From CAIWGV01 sp964515175 (GTDB lineage Bacteria; Pseudomonadota; Alphaproteobacteria; UBA7879; UBA5542): DNA of 8,201 nucleotides. The notes beneath the pieces are model-generated. The model was not told the origin of the DNA. It searched no databases and was given only the letters and a program-made list of their open reading frames with translations. The DNA is taken from the NCBI GenBank assembly GCA_964515175.1, contig CAZEUR010000047.1, forward strand, positions 1-8,201, written 5' to 3'. Below, in pieces: positions 1-7,697 of this stretch (position 1 is its first letter; the number at the start of each line of letters is the position of its first letter). A program made the translations under genes and the position numbers.

Positions 1-1
1 T

Positions 2-3000
2 ATTATCCTCAAAGGAGGGGATGAGGGGGGCGTTGTCATCTCTGGAACCCTAGATGCCTCTGGAAAAATGAATCTTACAGGGGCTCCTGATTCAAGTCCA
101 GGGGGGGTTATTTCTGTTACAGGACACATCACAAAAGCAGAAGATACGGCCATACTCGATGCTTCTGGAACAACTGGCGGAAAGATTTTGTTTGGGGTAG
201 ATGAAGAATTTCAACGGAAAGCCGATACAGACCAAATCCTCAAACACCCCAGTGTCAAAGCATCTTATGTGACAATTCATCCTGATGTCAAAATAAACGC
301 TGATGGAACCACTGGAAAAGGGGGGGCTGTCATCGCCATTGGAAAAAAATCCATAGATGTGCAGGAAGGAGCTACCATTTCTGTAACTTCCCAGACCAAC
401 AACCTCGGAGGATTTGTGGAAATTTCTGGAGAGGAAATTAAAGCAGTACCCTCTCAAATATCCCTAGGAAGCGGAGGCGCTCTCTTTTTTGATCCTGGGA
501 CAATTTTAATTGCCCCCACTTCGGGAGGAACTGGCTTTCTAACAACAGGAACGACCATTCTTGGGTATCTCAATAGTGGTACTGATGTGACTCTGGCCAC
601 GAGTTTATTTTCCACGGGAACAGATGTTATTAATATTCAAGACTCCATTGGAACGTCTCTTGCGCCTTGGCATGGGTCAGGGTCTCTCACCCTCATTGGA
701 GCAGCCCTCAATATGAGCTCTGGAAATACCATAAAATCTACGGGATCTGGAAACCTTAATCTAAAAGTTTCTTATTCAAACACCAACCTCACCTCCTCTC
801 TCGGAGCCATATCTATTGGGGGAACCATAGATTTTTCTGGAGGCACTGGAAAAATAAGGACCTTTACCACCATGGCCACAGGAAACCAAGGCATTACACA
901 CGCTTCAGCCATTTTGAGTGGACCCATGTCCAATCAAGCGACGGACAATGGTGGAAGGATTTCAGGGACAATTCAAAACTTTGTTAACATTTATCAGTTC
1001 CCTGTGGGAGGCAGTCAAGGGCCAACCTTAGGAGAATATTGGTATGGGTACGACTTTTTGCAAGGACCTGCAGCAGGCTCTGGTCCGACTATTTCTCTTT
1101 CTGGGAATTATGCTTTTGTAACGGATATGAATATGTTGGGAGAAAACTGGAGTCCCATTGGTAATATTGGAAGCCCTTTCACAGGAACTTTCATCGGGAA
1201 TAGTTTTGGTATGAAAAACTTAAGTCCAGGGCAGTATGTTGTCACAACAAACACCCCCTACGTTGTCTCCGGACTTTCCCCAGTCTACACCTTTCCAAAT
1301 GTTTCTTCCTCATCCACGCCAAGTGTCCTTGGATTTTTCGGAGCTTTGCAAGGGGCAACTCTGGATTCATGGGCTCTTGATTACTGTGGATTTGGTGCAG
1401 TGACCCCCTCTTCAGGAACCGTATCTTCAACCGTTTATATCGGGCTTCTTGGAGGATATGTTACGGGCAGTACACTCAATAATTTTTCCGTCACATCTAC
1501 TAGCGGCCAATCTTTCCTAAACTTCGATATCCGTGCAGAAACAGCAACCAGCTACGTCGGTGGGCTGTTTGGTCAGGTGACAGATTCCGTCCTAACAAAT
1601 ATTATGACCGCAGGACAAACCGTCATAACCAATCATGCTAACTATACGGGCCCCGCCAACTTCTATCTAGGAAACATAGTGGGGCAACTCGTACAATCTA
1701 CTTCCACATCTTCCATCTCCCACGCCACAAATACTGGCTTAGTTAATTTTGCTCATTCTGACAGTGACGCCTCTATTTTGACGGGTGGATCTGTATATAT
1801 CGGAGGCATTGTTGGAAATGCTACCTCAAATACGACTCTTTCACTAAACACAAACGTCGGCATCATCAAAAAGGAAACCTCAAATGGATCTGGTAACTTG
1901 ACCAATGTATATATGGGAGGAATTGTGGGGAAATCCACAGGGGCCACCTTAAGTCAAAGTTCCAACTTCGGTCAAACAAGGCTAACTCACACCTCTGGAT
2001 TCACCATGACAAACTTATATCAAGGTGGAATCTCTGGATCTCAACATGGAGGATCTATTTCAGGAGTGTCCAATATAGGCAACGTTACGCTTTCATCAGG
2101 TTCTGGGGCAGGCGCTATCACAAACTTATATCAAGGTGGAATCTCTGGATCTCAAGATGGAGGGTCTCTTTCAGGAGTGTCCAATTCGGGACACATTACG
2201 CTTTCATTAGCTGGGGCAGACGCCATCACAAATCTTTATCAGGGAGGAATAAGTGGATTGTTAGCAAGCGTCACAACCTATTCGAGTAATAATGCTATTG
2301 GAACCATATCAGTAGCAAATTCAGGAGCTGCAGGGACTGGAACCATTTCAACAATTGTTGCCATCGGAGGGTTTGCCGGATCCATTACAGGAGGTCTTTC
2401 AGGAACCGAAGAAAACCCTAATACAAGCGGGGTCGCCATAAATATTACAAATGGAGCTTATTCTTATGCTGGTACATTTGGCACAAACACAGGAATAGGA
2501 GGATTCTCGGGAATCACCAGTGGGGATATTAGTTACGCTCAGTCTTTAGGGACTGTAGCTATGAATGATGTGATAAATTCTGGATCCACAGGAAATTTCT
2601 ATCTTGCCGCTCTCATCGGCAAAAGCTCGGGCACCATTTCAAACTGTTCCTCAACGGGAGCTGTTTACTACACAGAAGGCAGCTCCAGTTCAAATGCCCT
2701 CTATATGGGAGGCATAACCGCGACCACCTCGGGAACAAGCATAACCGGAAGCTCCTTTAATGGCAGTCTTTCAACCACCATCAATAACAACGCGTCACTG
2801 GCTGGCGTATACATGGCAGGAATAGCCGCGAATTCTACAGGCAGCTCCTTAGATCTCCAAACAAGCTCTATGGGATCAAGCGCATCAATTTCTTTGACCA
2901 ACAACGGAACCATCAATACAACGTCTCTAGGAGGGCTGATTGCAACTCCCACAACAACCGTTAACCTTTTCTCTAGCTCCAACCAAGGAGACATGCTGTT

Positions 3001-3853
3001 TACCAACAATGGGACTATAAATTCATCTACCTATCTGGGGGGAATTTTTGCACAAACAGGACCTGGGTCAACGGCGAGCCAAGTTTTTTATAATGGAAAC
3101 ACGACCTTCTCAAATACACTAAATGCTTCAACAAATTCTATCTATATGGGCGGATTTGCCGCAACTGGAGCTTCTTCCGGAACCCCTTCAGCAGCCAACA
3201 GCTACACCGCAGGGACTTTAAACTTTACCAATGCCGGAACAGCAGGGGCACCTGGCGGAGGCTCTTCCATCAACATAGGTGGATTCATGGGTTCTACAAA
3301 TAACCAGGCTATTAGTACCAGCTATACACGCACCACCATATCCACCTCCAATACAGGAACCCTAAATACGACCCAGAATGTTGGAGGTTTTGCCGGCACC
3401 AACTCTGGAACAATTAATTCCTCCTACATCCTTCAATCAGCCCTACCAATTATCGCCGTGGGATCAAGTTCCGGCGTAACCTCTTTGCCCCCGCTCCAAA
3501 TGGTTCAGCAACGATCGTTTCCACCTTTTGACTTCACGAACGTTTGGGTTATACAAGAATGGTTTTCAACCCCCTATTTTGCAGCTTCTGGCTATATACC
3601 GTCTGTTTCTGGCTTTGAGTTTGAATCCTTATATCCCCAGTACATTGCCCGAACCCTTCAAAACTTACAGACTTTTCTCCATGACCATCGTACCCTCATC
3701 TCTTTAGAAGATCCTATGAAATCTGTTACCGTCGAAAGTCCGCTTCAAAATGAAGGGTTTAGCTTATTTGGTCATGAAGATATGGTCCATTTGACCAATG
3801 GGTCTTCCTTCAAAGCAGAAGAGGAAAAAAGTCTGGAATTATTTGCCCCCTAA
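2..3853 (+). CDS. Filamentous haemagglutinin-type exoprotein with GLUG-like repeats (5' end missing)
   Basis: Probably a secreted, surface-exposed adhesin. The frame is open to the left edge, so the ATG at 68 is almost certainly internal; 1283 residues are visible (numbered from base 2). Residues 1-170 resemble the end of the beta-helical part of FhaB-like two-partner-secretion (TPS) exoproteins: Gly/Ser/Thr-rich, with GGFVEISG (407-430) followed by ALFFDPGTILIA (479-514), matching the family pattern GGFVEVSG...GTLLLDP. A segment at 1148-1222 (W.PIG...PFTGTFIGN...KNL) resembles the lead-in to GLUG domains. About 18 GLUG-like repeats follow (1433-3457), then a tail of about 130 residues with W, F and charged residues (FDFTNVW...TPYF), ending in LELFAP. 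There is no C-terminal beta-barrel or sorting motif, which fits TPS with a TpsB partner elsewhere, but the N-terminal signal and TPS domain lie outside the window. Its stop overlaps that of the convergent mltA. The family assignment is firm; the adhesin role is inferred. Confidence 0.85.
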   Translation: MILKGGDEGGVVISGTLDASGKMNLTGAPDSSPGGVISVTGHITKAEDTAILDASGTTGGKILFGVDEEFQRKADTDQILKHPSVKASYVTIHPDVKINADGTTGKGGAVIAIGKKSIDVQEGATISVTSQTNNLGGFVEISGEEIKAVPSQISLGSGGALFFDPGTILIAPTSGGTGFLTTGTTILGYLNSGTDVTLATSLFSTGTDVINIQDSIGTSLAPWHGSGSLTLIGAALNMSSGNTIKSTGSGNLNLKVSYSNTNLTSSLGAISIGGTIDFSGGTGKIRTFTTMATGNQGITHASAILSGPMSNQATDNGGRISGTIQNFVNIYQFPVGGSQGPTLGEYWYGYDFLQGPAAGSGPTISLSGNYAFVTDMNMLGENWSPIGNIGSPFTGTFIGNSFGMKNLSPGQYVVTTNTPYVVSGLSPVYTFPNVSSSSTPSVLGFFGALQGATLDSWALDYCGFGAVTPSSGTVSSTVYIGLLGGYVTGSTLNNFSVTSTSGQSFLNFDIRAETATSYVGGLFGQVTDSVLTNIMTAGQTVITNHANYTGPANFYLGNIVGQLVQSTSTSSISHATNTGLVNFAHSDSDASILTGGSVYIGGIVGNATSNTTLSLNTNVGIIKKETSNGSGNLTNVYMGGIVGKSTGATLSQSSNFGQTRLTHTSGFTMTNLYQGGISGSQHGGSISGVSNIGNVTLSSGSGAGAITNLYQGGISGSQDGGSLSGVSNSGHITLSLAGADAITNLYQGGISGLLASVTTYSSNNAIGTISVANSGAAGTGTISTIVAIGGFAGSITGGLSGTEENPNTSGVAINITNGAYSYAGTFGTNTGIGGFSGITSGDISYAQSLGTVAMNDVINSGSTGNFYLAALIGKSSGTISNCSSTGAVYYTEGSSSSNALYMGGITATTSGTSITGSSFNGSLSTTINNNASLAGVYMAGIAANSTGSSLDLQTSSMGSSASISLTNNGTINTTSLGGLIATPTTTVNLFSSSNQGDMLFTNNGTINSSTYLGGIFAQTGPGSTASQVFYNGNTTFSNTLNASTNSIYMGGFAATGASSGTPSAANSYTAGTLNFTNAGTAGAPGGGSSINIGGFMGSTNNQAISTSYTRTTISTSNTGTLNTTQNVGGFAGTNSGTINSSYILQSALPIIAVGSSSGVTSLPPLQMVQQRSFPPFDFTNVWVIQEWFSTPYFAASGYIPSVSGFEFESLYPQYIARTLQNLQTFLHDHRTLISLEDPMKSVTVESPLQNEGFSLFGHEDMVHLTNGSSFKAEEEKSLELFAP
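1433..3457 (+). repeat. Tandem array of about 18 GLUG-like protein repeats
   Basis: Reading the exoprotein frame, a motif of the form (V/L/F)Y(I/M/Q/L)GG(I/F)xG recurs about every 34-44 residues from VYIGLLGG at 1433 to NVGGFAGTN near 3377. Each unit then has a short Ser/Thr/Gly turn region and a beta strand such as GxVxLS or GTINxT. The spacing and the GG-hydrophobic-x-G core fit the GLUG motif family of beta-helical surface proteins. Unit count and edges were set by eye; outer units are more diverged (for example FYLAALIGK, VYMAGIAAN). Such arrays commonly fold as a long parallel beta-solenoid, which is inference here. Confidence 0.75.
2009..2227 (+). repeat. Recent tandem duplication of one GLUG unit (111 bp + 108 bp)
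   Basis: Units 2009-2119 and 2120-2227 both begin TNLYQGGISGSQ; their first 36 bases are identical and most of the rest matches (GVSN, then the bases for TLS). A third copy of the start, TNLYQGGISG, occurs at 2228 but with several synonymous changes, and a more distant relative, TNVYMGGIVG, lies at 1901. The step sizes are 108, 111 and 108 bp (36-37 codons), so copy-number change keeps the frame. This indicates a recent internal duplication or gene conversion within the array. Confidence 0.85.
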
Positions 3854-4992
3854 ATAAGGTGGTGTTTGCCGGGCTCTACTGCTTTTGGTAGAAAAATATA
3901 GTACTGTCCTTTGGACTTCATTTTTCCAGCATTTTCCATAGCGCTTTTTCCGAATCCCCAAAAGAAGTCTCCTCGAACAGCGCCTCGAATAGCACCGCCT
4001 GTATCTTGTGCCACCATAAGATGTCGATGGTTAAAGTGATTATCCGGATGATATCCATCAAACCAGATAGGGGCCCCCAGAGGGAAAATTCTTCTATCCA
4101 CCGCCATGCTCCGTTTAGGTGTCACAGGAATGCCCATGCATCCAATGGGGCCATCCCCGGGAATTTCTCGAAAAAATACATAAGACGGATTCTGATGCAT
4201 TAGATCACGAGCTTTTTTGGGATTATTTTTCATCCATTTCCGAATGGACTGCATGGAAACATCTTTCAGGTCCATATACCCTCCTTCCGCCAATTTACGA
4301 CCGATGGGAACAAAAGCATGACCATTGGATCCCGCATATCCAACCCGCATGACGCCCCCTTGCTCTAAATTGACTCGTCCAGATCCCTGAATATGAAGGA
4401 AAAACGCTTCCACGGGATCATCCACCCAAACAAGCTCAAGGCCCTGACCTTCCAAGGCGCCCTCATCAATCTCTGCCCGATCATAATAAGGCACAAGCCG
4501 TCCCCAGCTAAACCGTCCCCATTTTTTATCACTTTCTGACATCACCAAATCGGGGGGTTTTCTGTACAGAGGATAACTATACCGCTCACTTTTAACCAAA
4601 GACCCATGGAGCTCACTTTCATAATACCCTGTAAAAAGTCCTTCATGATTTCCATTATCACTTGCTTTATAGGGAATGAAATATGTTTCAAAGAAATCGC
4701 GCACTTCTTGGGCTGACTTAGGCTTTGAATCAAGGGCTTTTTTGCAGACGGGATACCAGTCTTTTGCCTGTGTCCCCAATCCTACTGGTTTATGAGGAGC
4801 CATTTTTAAAAGAACGGGACACGATTTACAGAAGGCTTGAAACCCTTCCATAATATCATGATCTTGCTGCCAATCCGGAAGCGCGTGAAAAGGAGTGGGT
4901 GTTATTCTCAACAGAGGAACCTGCGGACCTCGAGTACAGGCCCCCAAAAGCAAAAGACCGACCAACAGAAGAGTGGGTTTATGCTGCCTCAT
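3850..4992 (-). CDS. mltA: Membrane-bound lytic murein transglycosylase A (MltA), lipoprotein
   Basis: MltA cleaves the MurNAc-GlcNAc bond of peptidoglycan, forming 1,6-anhydro-MurNAc, and works from the inner face of the outer membrane in cell-wall turnover. The 380-residue product starts with a lipoprotein signal: basic n-region (R2, K5), leucine-rich core and lipobox LGAC with Cys19 as the lipidation site. The MltA domain follows: GLFTGYYESELHGS (118-131), YPLYRKPPDL (140-149), GRLVPYYDRAEI (164-175), AFFLHIQGSGRV (196-207), GYAGSNGH (218-225). The C-terminal 3D domain has AVDRRIFPLG (297-306) and AQDTGGAIRG (328-337). Asp330 is the expected catalytic acid, equivalent to E. coli Asp308 by motif position. 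Length is normal and all key motifs are present, so it should be active. Its start lies within the end of the Tim44-like gene (14-bp overlap) with only a weak ribosome site, suggesting translational coupling. Confidence 0.96.
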   Translation of the reverse strand: MRQHKPTLLLVGLLLLGACTRGPQVPLLRITPTPFHALPDWQQDHDIMEGFQAFCKSCPVLLKMAPHKPVGLGTQAKDWYPVCKKALDSKPKSAQEVRDFFETYFIPYKASDNGNHEGLFTGYYESELHGSLVKSERYSYPLYRKPPDLVMSESDKKWGRFSWGRLVPYYDRAEIDEGALEGQGLELVWVDDPVEAFFLHIQGSGRVNLEQGGVMRVGYAGSNGHAFVPIGRKLAEGGYMDLKDVSMQSIRKWMKNNPKKARDLMHQNPSYVFFREIPGDGPIGCMGIPVTPKRSMAVDRRIFPLGAPIWFDGYHPDNHFNHRHLMVAQDTGGAIRGAVRGDFFWGFGKSAMENAGKMKSKGQYYIFLPKAVEPGKHHLI

Positions 4993-5611
4993 AGGGCAAT
5001 ATTTCTGCCAGTTTCCACGCAGTCTCCTTGGCTCCTAGATTCTTTTCCACAACCCATACTTCATTGATGCGATCAATGGCATTGGGGTCTCCCTCCACAA
5101 CAGTCCCACTCTTATCTTTTCGAAGCTGTGTTTGATCAGAAACAAAATGCACTTTTATTTTGGCAATGCCCTCTGCCACAGAAATATCTTGAATGGTCGC
5201 CCCCACAAGACGAAAGAAATCCAATTCCCCCAAAAGCTCTTGTTTTTTCAAAGAATTTATTTCTTTTTCATAAAGTTTATAAAGGGAAGGCACCAATAGC
5301 GGCTGCAGTGTATCTTTAGTTCCCTGTACGAAAGACCTTATAATAACTTCAAAATTTCCCCGCATCTCCGTCAAAAAACTTTCCTGCGTAAACCTGGAAT
5401 CCACCGCTTGCAGTTGCTTAATACCTGTAATCAAGGGGATATCCATGTCGATAATAGGACCCTCTGAAGGACTAGAAATATCTTTCTTCTGGAATGATTT
5501 CACATAACTTAGGGGACTTTTTTCAAACCCTGTCCGTCGCCCAAGCCGCATGTATAAGAGAACCGCGATAACAAGAGTCACAACGAGCAAGGCAATATCG
5601 ATCATTTGCAT
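4979..5611 (-). CDS. Tim44-domain membrane-anchored protein (TimA-like)
   Basis: A 210-residue protein with one N-terminal membrane segment (about residues 4-21, IDIALLVVTLVIAVLLYM), then the basic motif LGRRTGFE (23-30) typical of alphaproteobacterial Tim44-like proteins, a Ser/Pro-containing linker, and a Tim44 domain from about residue 65 to the end. Family hallmarks are DSRFTQESFLTEMRGNFEVI (71-90), the VVEGDP turn (171-176) and a closing W..E.......W.LAEI segment. In mitochondria Tim44 tethers Hsp70 to the import channel; the bacterial relatives are membrane proteins of largely unknown role, so no exact function is claimed. It lies directly upstream of mltA, a pairing common in Alphaproteobacteria. 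The start at 5611 has AAAGGA about 10 bases upstream; an ATG at codon 3 is an alternative. It is transcribed from the promoter at 5635-5663. Confidence 0.9.
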   Translation of the reverse strand: MQMIDIALLVVTLVIAVLLYMRLGRRTGFEKSPLSYVKSFQKKDISSPSEGPIIDMDIPLITGIKQLQAVDSRFTQESFLTEMRGNFEVIIRSFVQGTKDTLQPLLVPSLYKLYEKEINSLKKQELLGELDFFRLVGATIQDISVAEGIAKIKVHFVSDQTQLRKDKSGTVVEGDPNAIDRINEVWVVEKNLGAKETAWKLAEILPYEAA

Positions 5612-5634
5612 AATTTTCCCATCCTTTCCCCTAT

Positions 5635-5663
5635 CTTATACATTTTCTCATAAAACTCGACAA
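5635..5663 (-). promoter_or_regulatory. Sigma70-type promoter for the Tim44-like/mltA operon
   Basis: Reading the minus strand, TTGTCG (5663-5658) is followed after exactly 17 bases by TATAAG (5640-5635), matching the -35 and -10 consensus at 4 and 5 of 6 positions. Transcription would start near 5628, giving a short leader to the ATG at 5611. The -35 box overlaps the left end of the hipA remnant's open frame. Confidence 0.65.
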
Positions 5664-6317
5664 GTTTTAGAAATTTTACAGGACATATTTCCATATCAGT
5701 TTCTGAACGCAATGATTCAGAGGGTCTCTCTGAGAAAAACCCCTTTGCGTTGCTTGAAGGCATAGGAGGTGAATGCGCGGGAGCCCTCTCCTTTTATCCC
5801 GAAGGACAGACCCTTCCAAAAGTTAAATCCACTGACATTGAAATCCTTGATGATCAAAAGCTTCAAAAAACCTTAAATCTTCTGAAAAGACGCCCTCTTA
5901 TGGCAGGCACGGATGGTCTTCGGTTATCTTTAGCCGGCGCTCAAGATAAGCTCGCCGTAAGGCTTATTGACGGTCAGATTGCCCTTGTTATGGGCAACCC
6001 CCACAACTTATATTCTGAAACCTCCTCTTGAGGGGATACACGATAGCGTGCACAATGAGGTGTTCTGTATGCGCTTGGCGCACTCCCTCAAGCATGATCC
6101 TGACAAAGTGTTTTTCCGTCATTGGAGTCAGCTTGTGCCAGACACAGCCTCGGCCAAAAAGAATATGAAAAAGGAACTTACAAAAACAGCAGCGCTGTGT
6201 TTGGAGAAAGGTCATGACTTAAAAACCTCTTTGGAAAAAGAAGGAATTAAATCTCCTATTTTCGAAGAAATTTGTGACGTCATCAGCAAAAGAGTAAAAT
6301 GCGTTCAGGATATTTAG
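5654..6317 (+). pseudogene. hipA: hipA serine/threonine kinase toxin remnant (truncated, frameshifted, internally deleted)
   Basis: HipA toxins are Ser/Thr kinases that phosphorylate glutamyl-tRNA synthetase (in E. coli) and cause growth arrest, normally held in check by the HipB antitoxin. This copy is broken. The open frame begins after a stop at 5651 with no good start, and HipA similarity is clear only from about 5705: SEKNPFALLEGIGGECAGAL, then LSLAGAQDKLAV. At the five-C run 5998-6002 the frame shifts; removing one C restores GNPTTYILKPPLEGIHDSV, the expected HipA sequence. After NEVFCMRLAH (to about 6087) the text jumps to a segment that looks like the C-terminal end of the family (FRHWSQLVPDT...ICDVISKR), so the kinase core with its catalytic Asp residues is missing, about 200 residues or more. 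The first ~60-80 N-terminal residues and hipB are also absent. Full-length HipA is about 410-440 residues. No toxic kinase can be made. Confidence 0.85.
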
Positions 6318-6544
6318 GGTCTTATCTGTTACCCAACGAATTCCGAGTCGGATTTTGACATTTCAACAGGACATCTATGAAACTCTATAGGGGGTCTTCG
6401 ATCTAAAAGGTTGCCGATTAAAGTCTCATATGTTACGAACTCATACACCTTCATAAGAAAGGCAAAATTCCTCTCCAAAGGTAGCGCCAGGGCAGCACGG
6501 AGAAAATTCTAGAATCAACCACCCCCAAAAACCGCTTCCAGAAA

Positions 6545-6621
6545 TGGTGCGCCCGAGAGGACTCGAACCTCTAACCTCTTGATCCGTAGTCAAGTGCTCT
6601 ATCCAATTGAGCCACGGGCGC
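6545..6621 (-). tRNA. tRNA-Arg (anticodon ACG), CCA encoded
   Basis: The minus strand folds as a standard cloverleaf: acceptor GCGCCCG/CGGGCGC (7 bp), D stem GCTC/GAGC, anticodon stem CTTGA/TCAAG with loop CTACGGA (anticodon ACG), 5-base variable loop, T stem AGAGG/CCTCT with loop TTCGAGT, discriminator A, then CCA. The body is 74 nt and CCA brings it to 77. After A34-to-inosine editing this tRNA reads CGU, CGC and CGA arginine codons. It lies downstream of and co-directional with the AEC permease gene, 54 bases after its stop. I see no clear promoter of its own and no clear terminator after it. Confidence 0.97.
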
Positions 6622-6675
6622 TTAATAACCTGAAGGGCGAGATTACCCCAAGATCCCTTATTTCGCAAGAAGTTT

Positions 6676-7650
6676 TTAAGATTCTATGCTGAAGAGAACC
6701 ATAAGAATATTGATTACCAGAAAAGAAACCAGTGTTGTGAGCACAATCAATGTATTGGCTTTTTTAACATCCAATCCATAGCGCTGAGAAAACAAAGAGG
6801 CATTGCGAGGGGCCGGCATCGCCGCAATCAGGGTTGCTGTTAAAAGCCAAAAGGGGGGCAAATCAAACACATACTTCCCCAAACAAAAGGCTGTCGCGGG
6901 CAGGGCGAAATTTTTCAATGCAATAAACATAAGAATTTCTTCCCGGAATTTTCCCCGCTGAAAACTTATCTTGTCTTGGGCCAAGGAAAGCCCCAGTGTA
7001 AACAAAGAAAGCGGCGGCGCCGTATCTCCGATCCAGCTAAAGAGCGTGACAACTGTATCTGGAAAGGTAAGGTTATAATAAGCGAATGTTATGCCAATAA
7101 AAGAAGCTGGGATAATGGGGGTCTTTAAAATAATTTTGGGAAATTCTTTTAAAAACAGCTTTTTAGCCACAGAGGGATGTTTTTTCTTCCCCGATCGCAA
7201 TGCATAGAAATCATACTCAACCATAGCCAACACAATCGGTGTAAAAGTAAGGGTTTGAAAAATAAGCACCATAATGACAGGTGCCACAGTCTTAAAGAAA
7301 AGAGAGAAAATAGGAATCGCCAAATACGTCACATTTACCTGGGCCACCGTCATAAAAGCAATTCCAAGCTCCGCAAGTCTTTGAGGGAAAAACTTTTTTA
7401 TAATCAAAACCGTAAGGACTCCAATGAAAGCCGTGCTCAATGCAAATACCACCATAAAAGAAAAATTGAATAATGTTTCCAAAGAATGATGCACAAATTG
7501 GAATAAAAGCATAGAAGGAATGGCTAGATAGAAAACGAAATCTGATAAAACTGTTGTTGCTTTTTTACTCAAAAGTCCTGAGATGGCACAAAGGTATCCA
7601 AAAATGATTGTCCCAAAAATGGGCAAGTTATGTTTCAACAAATATAACAA
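6676..7650 (-). CDS. AEC (auxin efflux carrier) family permease
   Basis: A polytopic inner-membrane transporter of 324 residues, the usual AEC length (about 10 membrane helices in two five-helix halves). The first half has a helix at 11-25, the unwound-helix motif FYLAIPSMLLF (40-50), NVTYLAIPIF (106-115) and a helix around 122-145. A charged central loop (RSGKKKHPSVAKKLF, 152-166) separates the halves. The second half has APPLSLFTLGLSLA (211-224), a membrane segment at 240-256 and the family motif AAMPAPRNASLFSQRYG (276-292). AEC proteins carry auxin in plants and organic acids such as malate or malonate in bacteria; the substrate here cannot be told. The start is TTG at 7650: no ATG lies between it and the in-frame stop upstream, and AAAGG sits 8 bases before it. 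A strong promoter lies at 7698-7726. The short gap to the tRNA gene permits read-through. Confidence 0.92.
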   Translation of the reverse strand: MLYLLKHNLPIFGTIIFGYLCAISGLLSKKATTVLSDFVFYLAIPSMLLFQFVHHSLETLFNFSFMVVFALSTAFIGVLTVLIIKKFFPQRLAELGIAFMTVAQVNVTYLAIPIFSLFFKTVAPVIMVLIFQTLTFTPIVLAMVEYDFYALRSGKKKHPSVAKKLFLKEFPKIILKTPIIPASFIGITFAYYNLTFPDTVVTLFSWIGDTAPPLSLFTLGLSLAQDKISFQRGKFREEILMFIALKNFALPATAFCLGKYVFDLPPFWLLTATLIAAMPAPRNASLFSQRYGLDVKKANTLIVLTTLVSFLVINILMVLFSIES

Positions 7651-7697
7651 TTTCTTTACCTTTAAAAAGACTCTATACCCTCAAATGAGGAAAGCTG

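Noticed and set aside
3880..3900. Small hairpin CTAC...GTAG just inside the 3' end of mltA as a terminator for the exoprotein gene.
   Set aside because: The stem is only about 4-5 bp and is followed by A residues, not T residues, on the plus strand.
5998..6002. Programmed ribosomal frameshifting in hipA.
   Set aside because: No stimulatory structure or slippery heptamer is evident, and the gene is already inactivated by a large internal deletion.
6318..6544. Possible small gene or terminator between the hipA remnant and the tRNA, including the short CCGAGTCGG palindrome near 6343 and ATTCTAGAAT near 6510.
   Set aside because: No open frame here has a plausible start and family likeness, and the palindromes are too short and lack a following T-run in the right orientation.
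6545..6621. tRNA-Arg as the integration site of a mobile element that brought in hipA.
   Set aside because: No repeat of the tRNA 3' end and no integrase or phage gene is visible in the window.
6622..6660. Promoter for the tRNA gene (minus-strand TTGCGA, 17 bases, TAATCT).
   Set aside because: The spacing is right but the -10 matches the consensus at only 3 of 6 positions; read-through from the permease gene is equally possible.
6441..6668. 75-codon open frame on the minus strand.
   Set aside because: It runs straight through the tRNA-Arg gene, and its protein has no family likeness.
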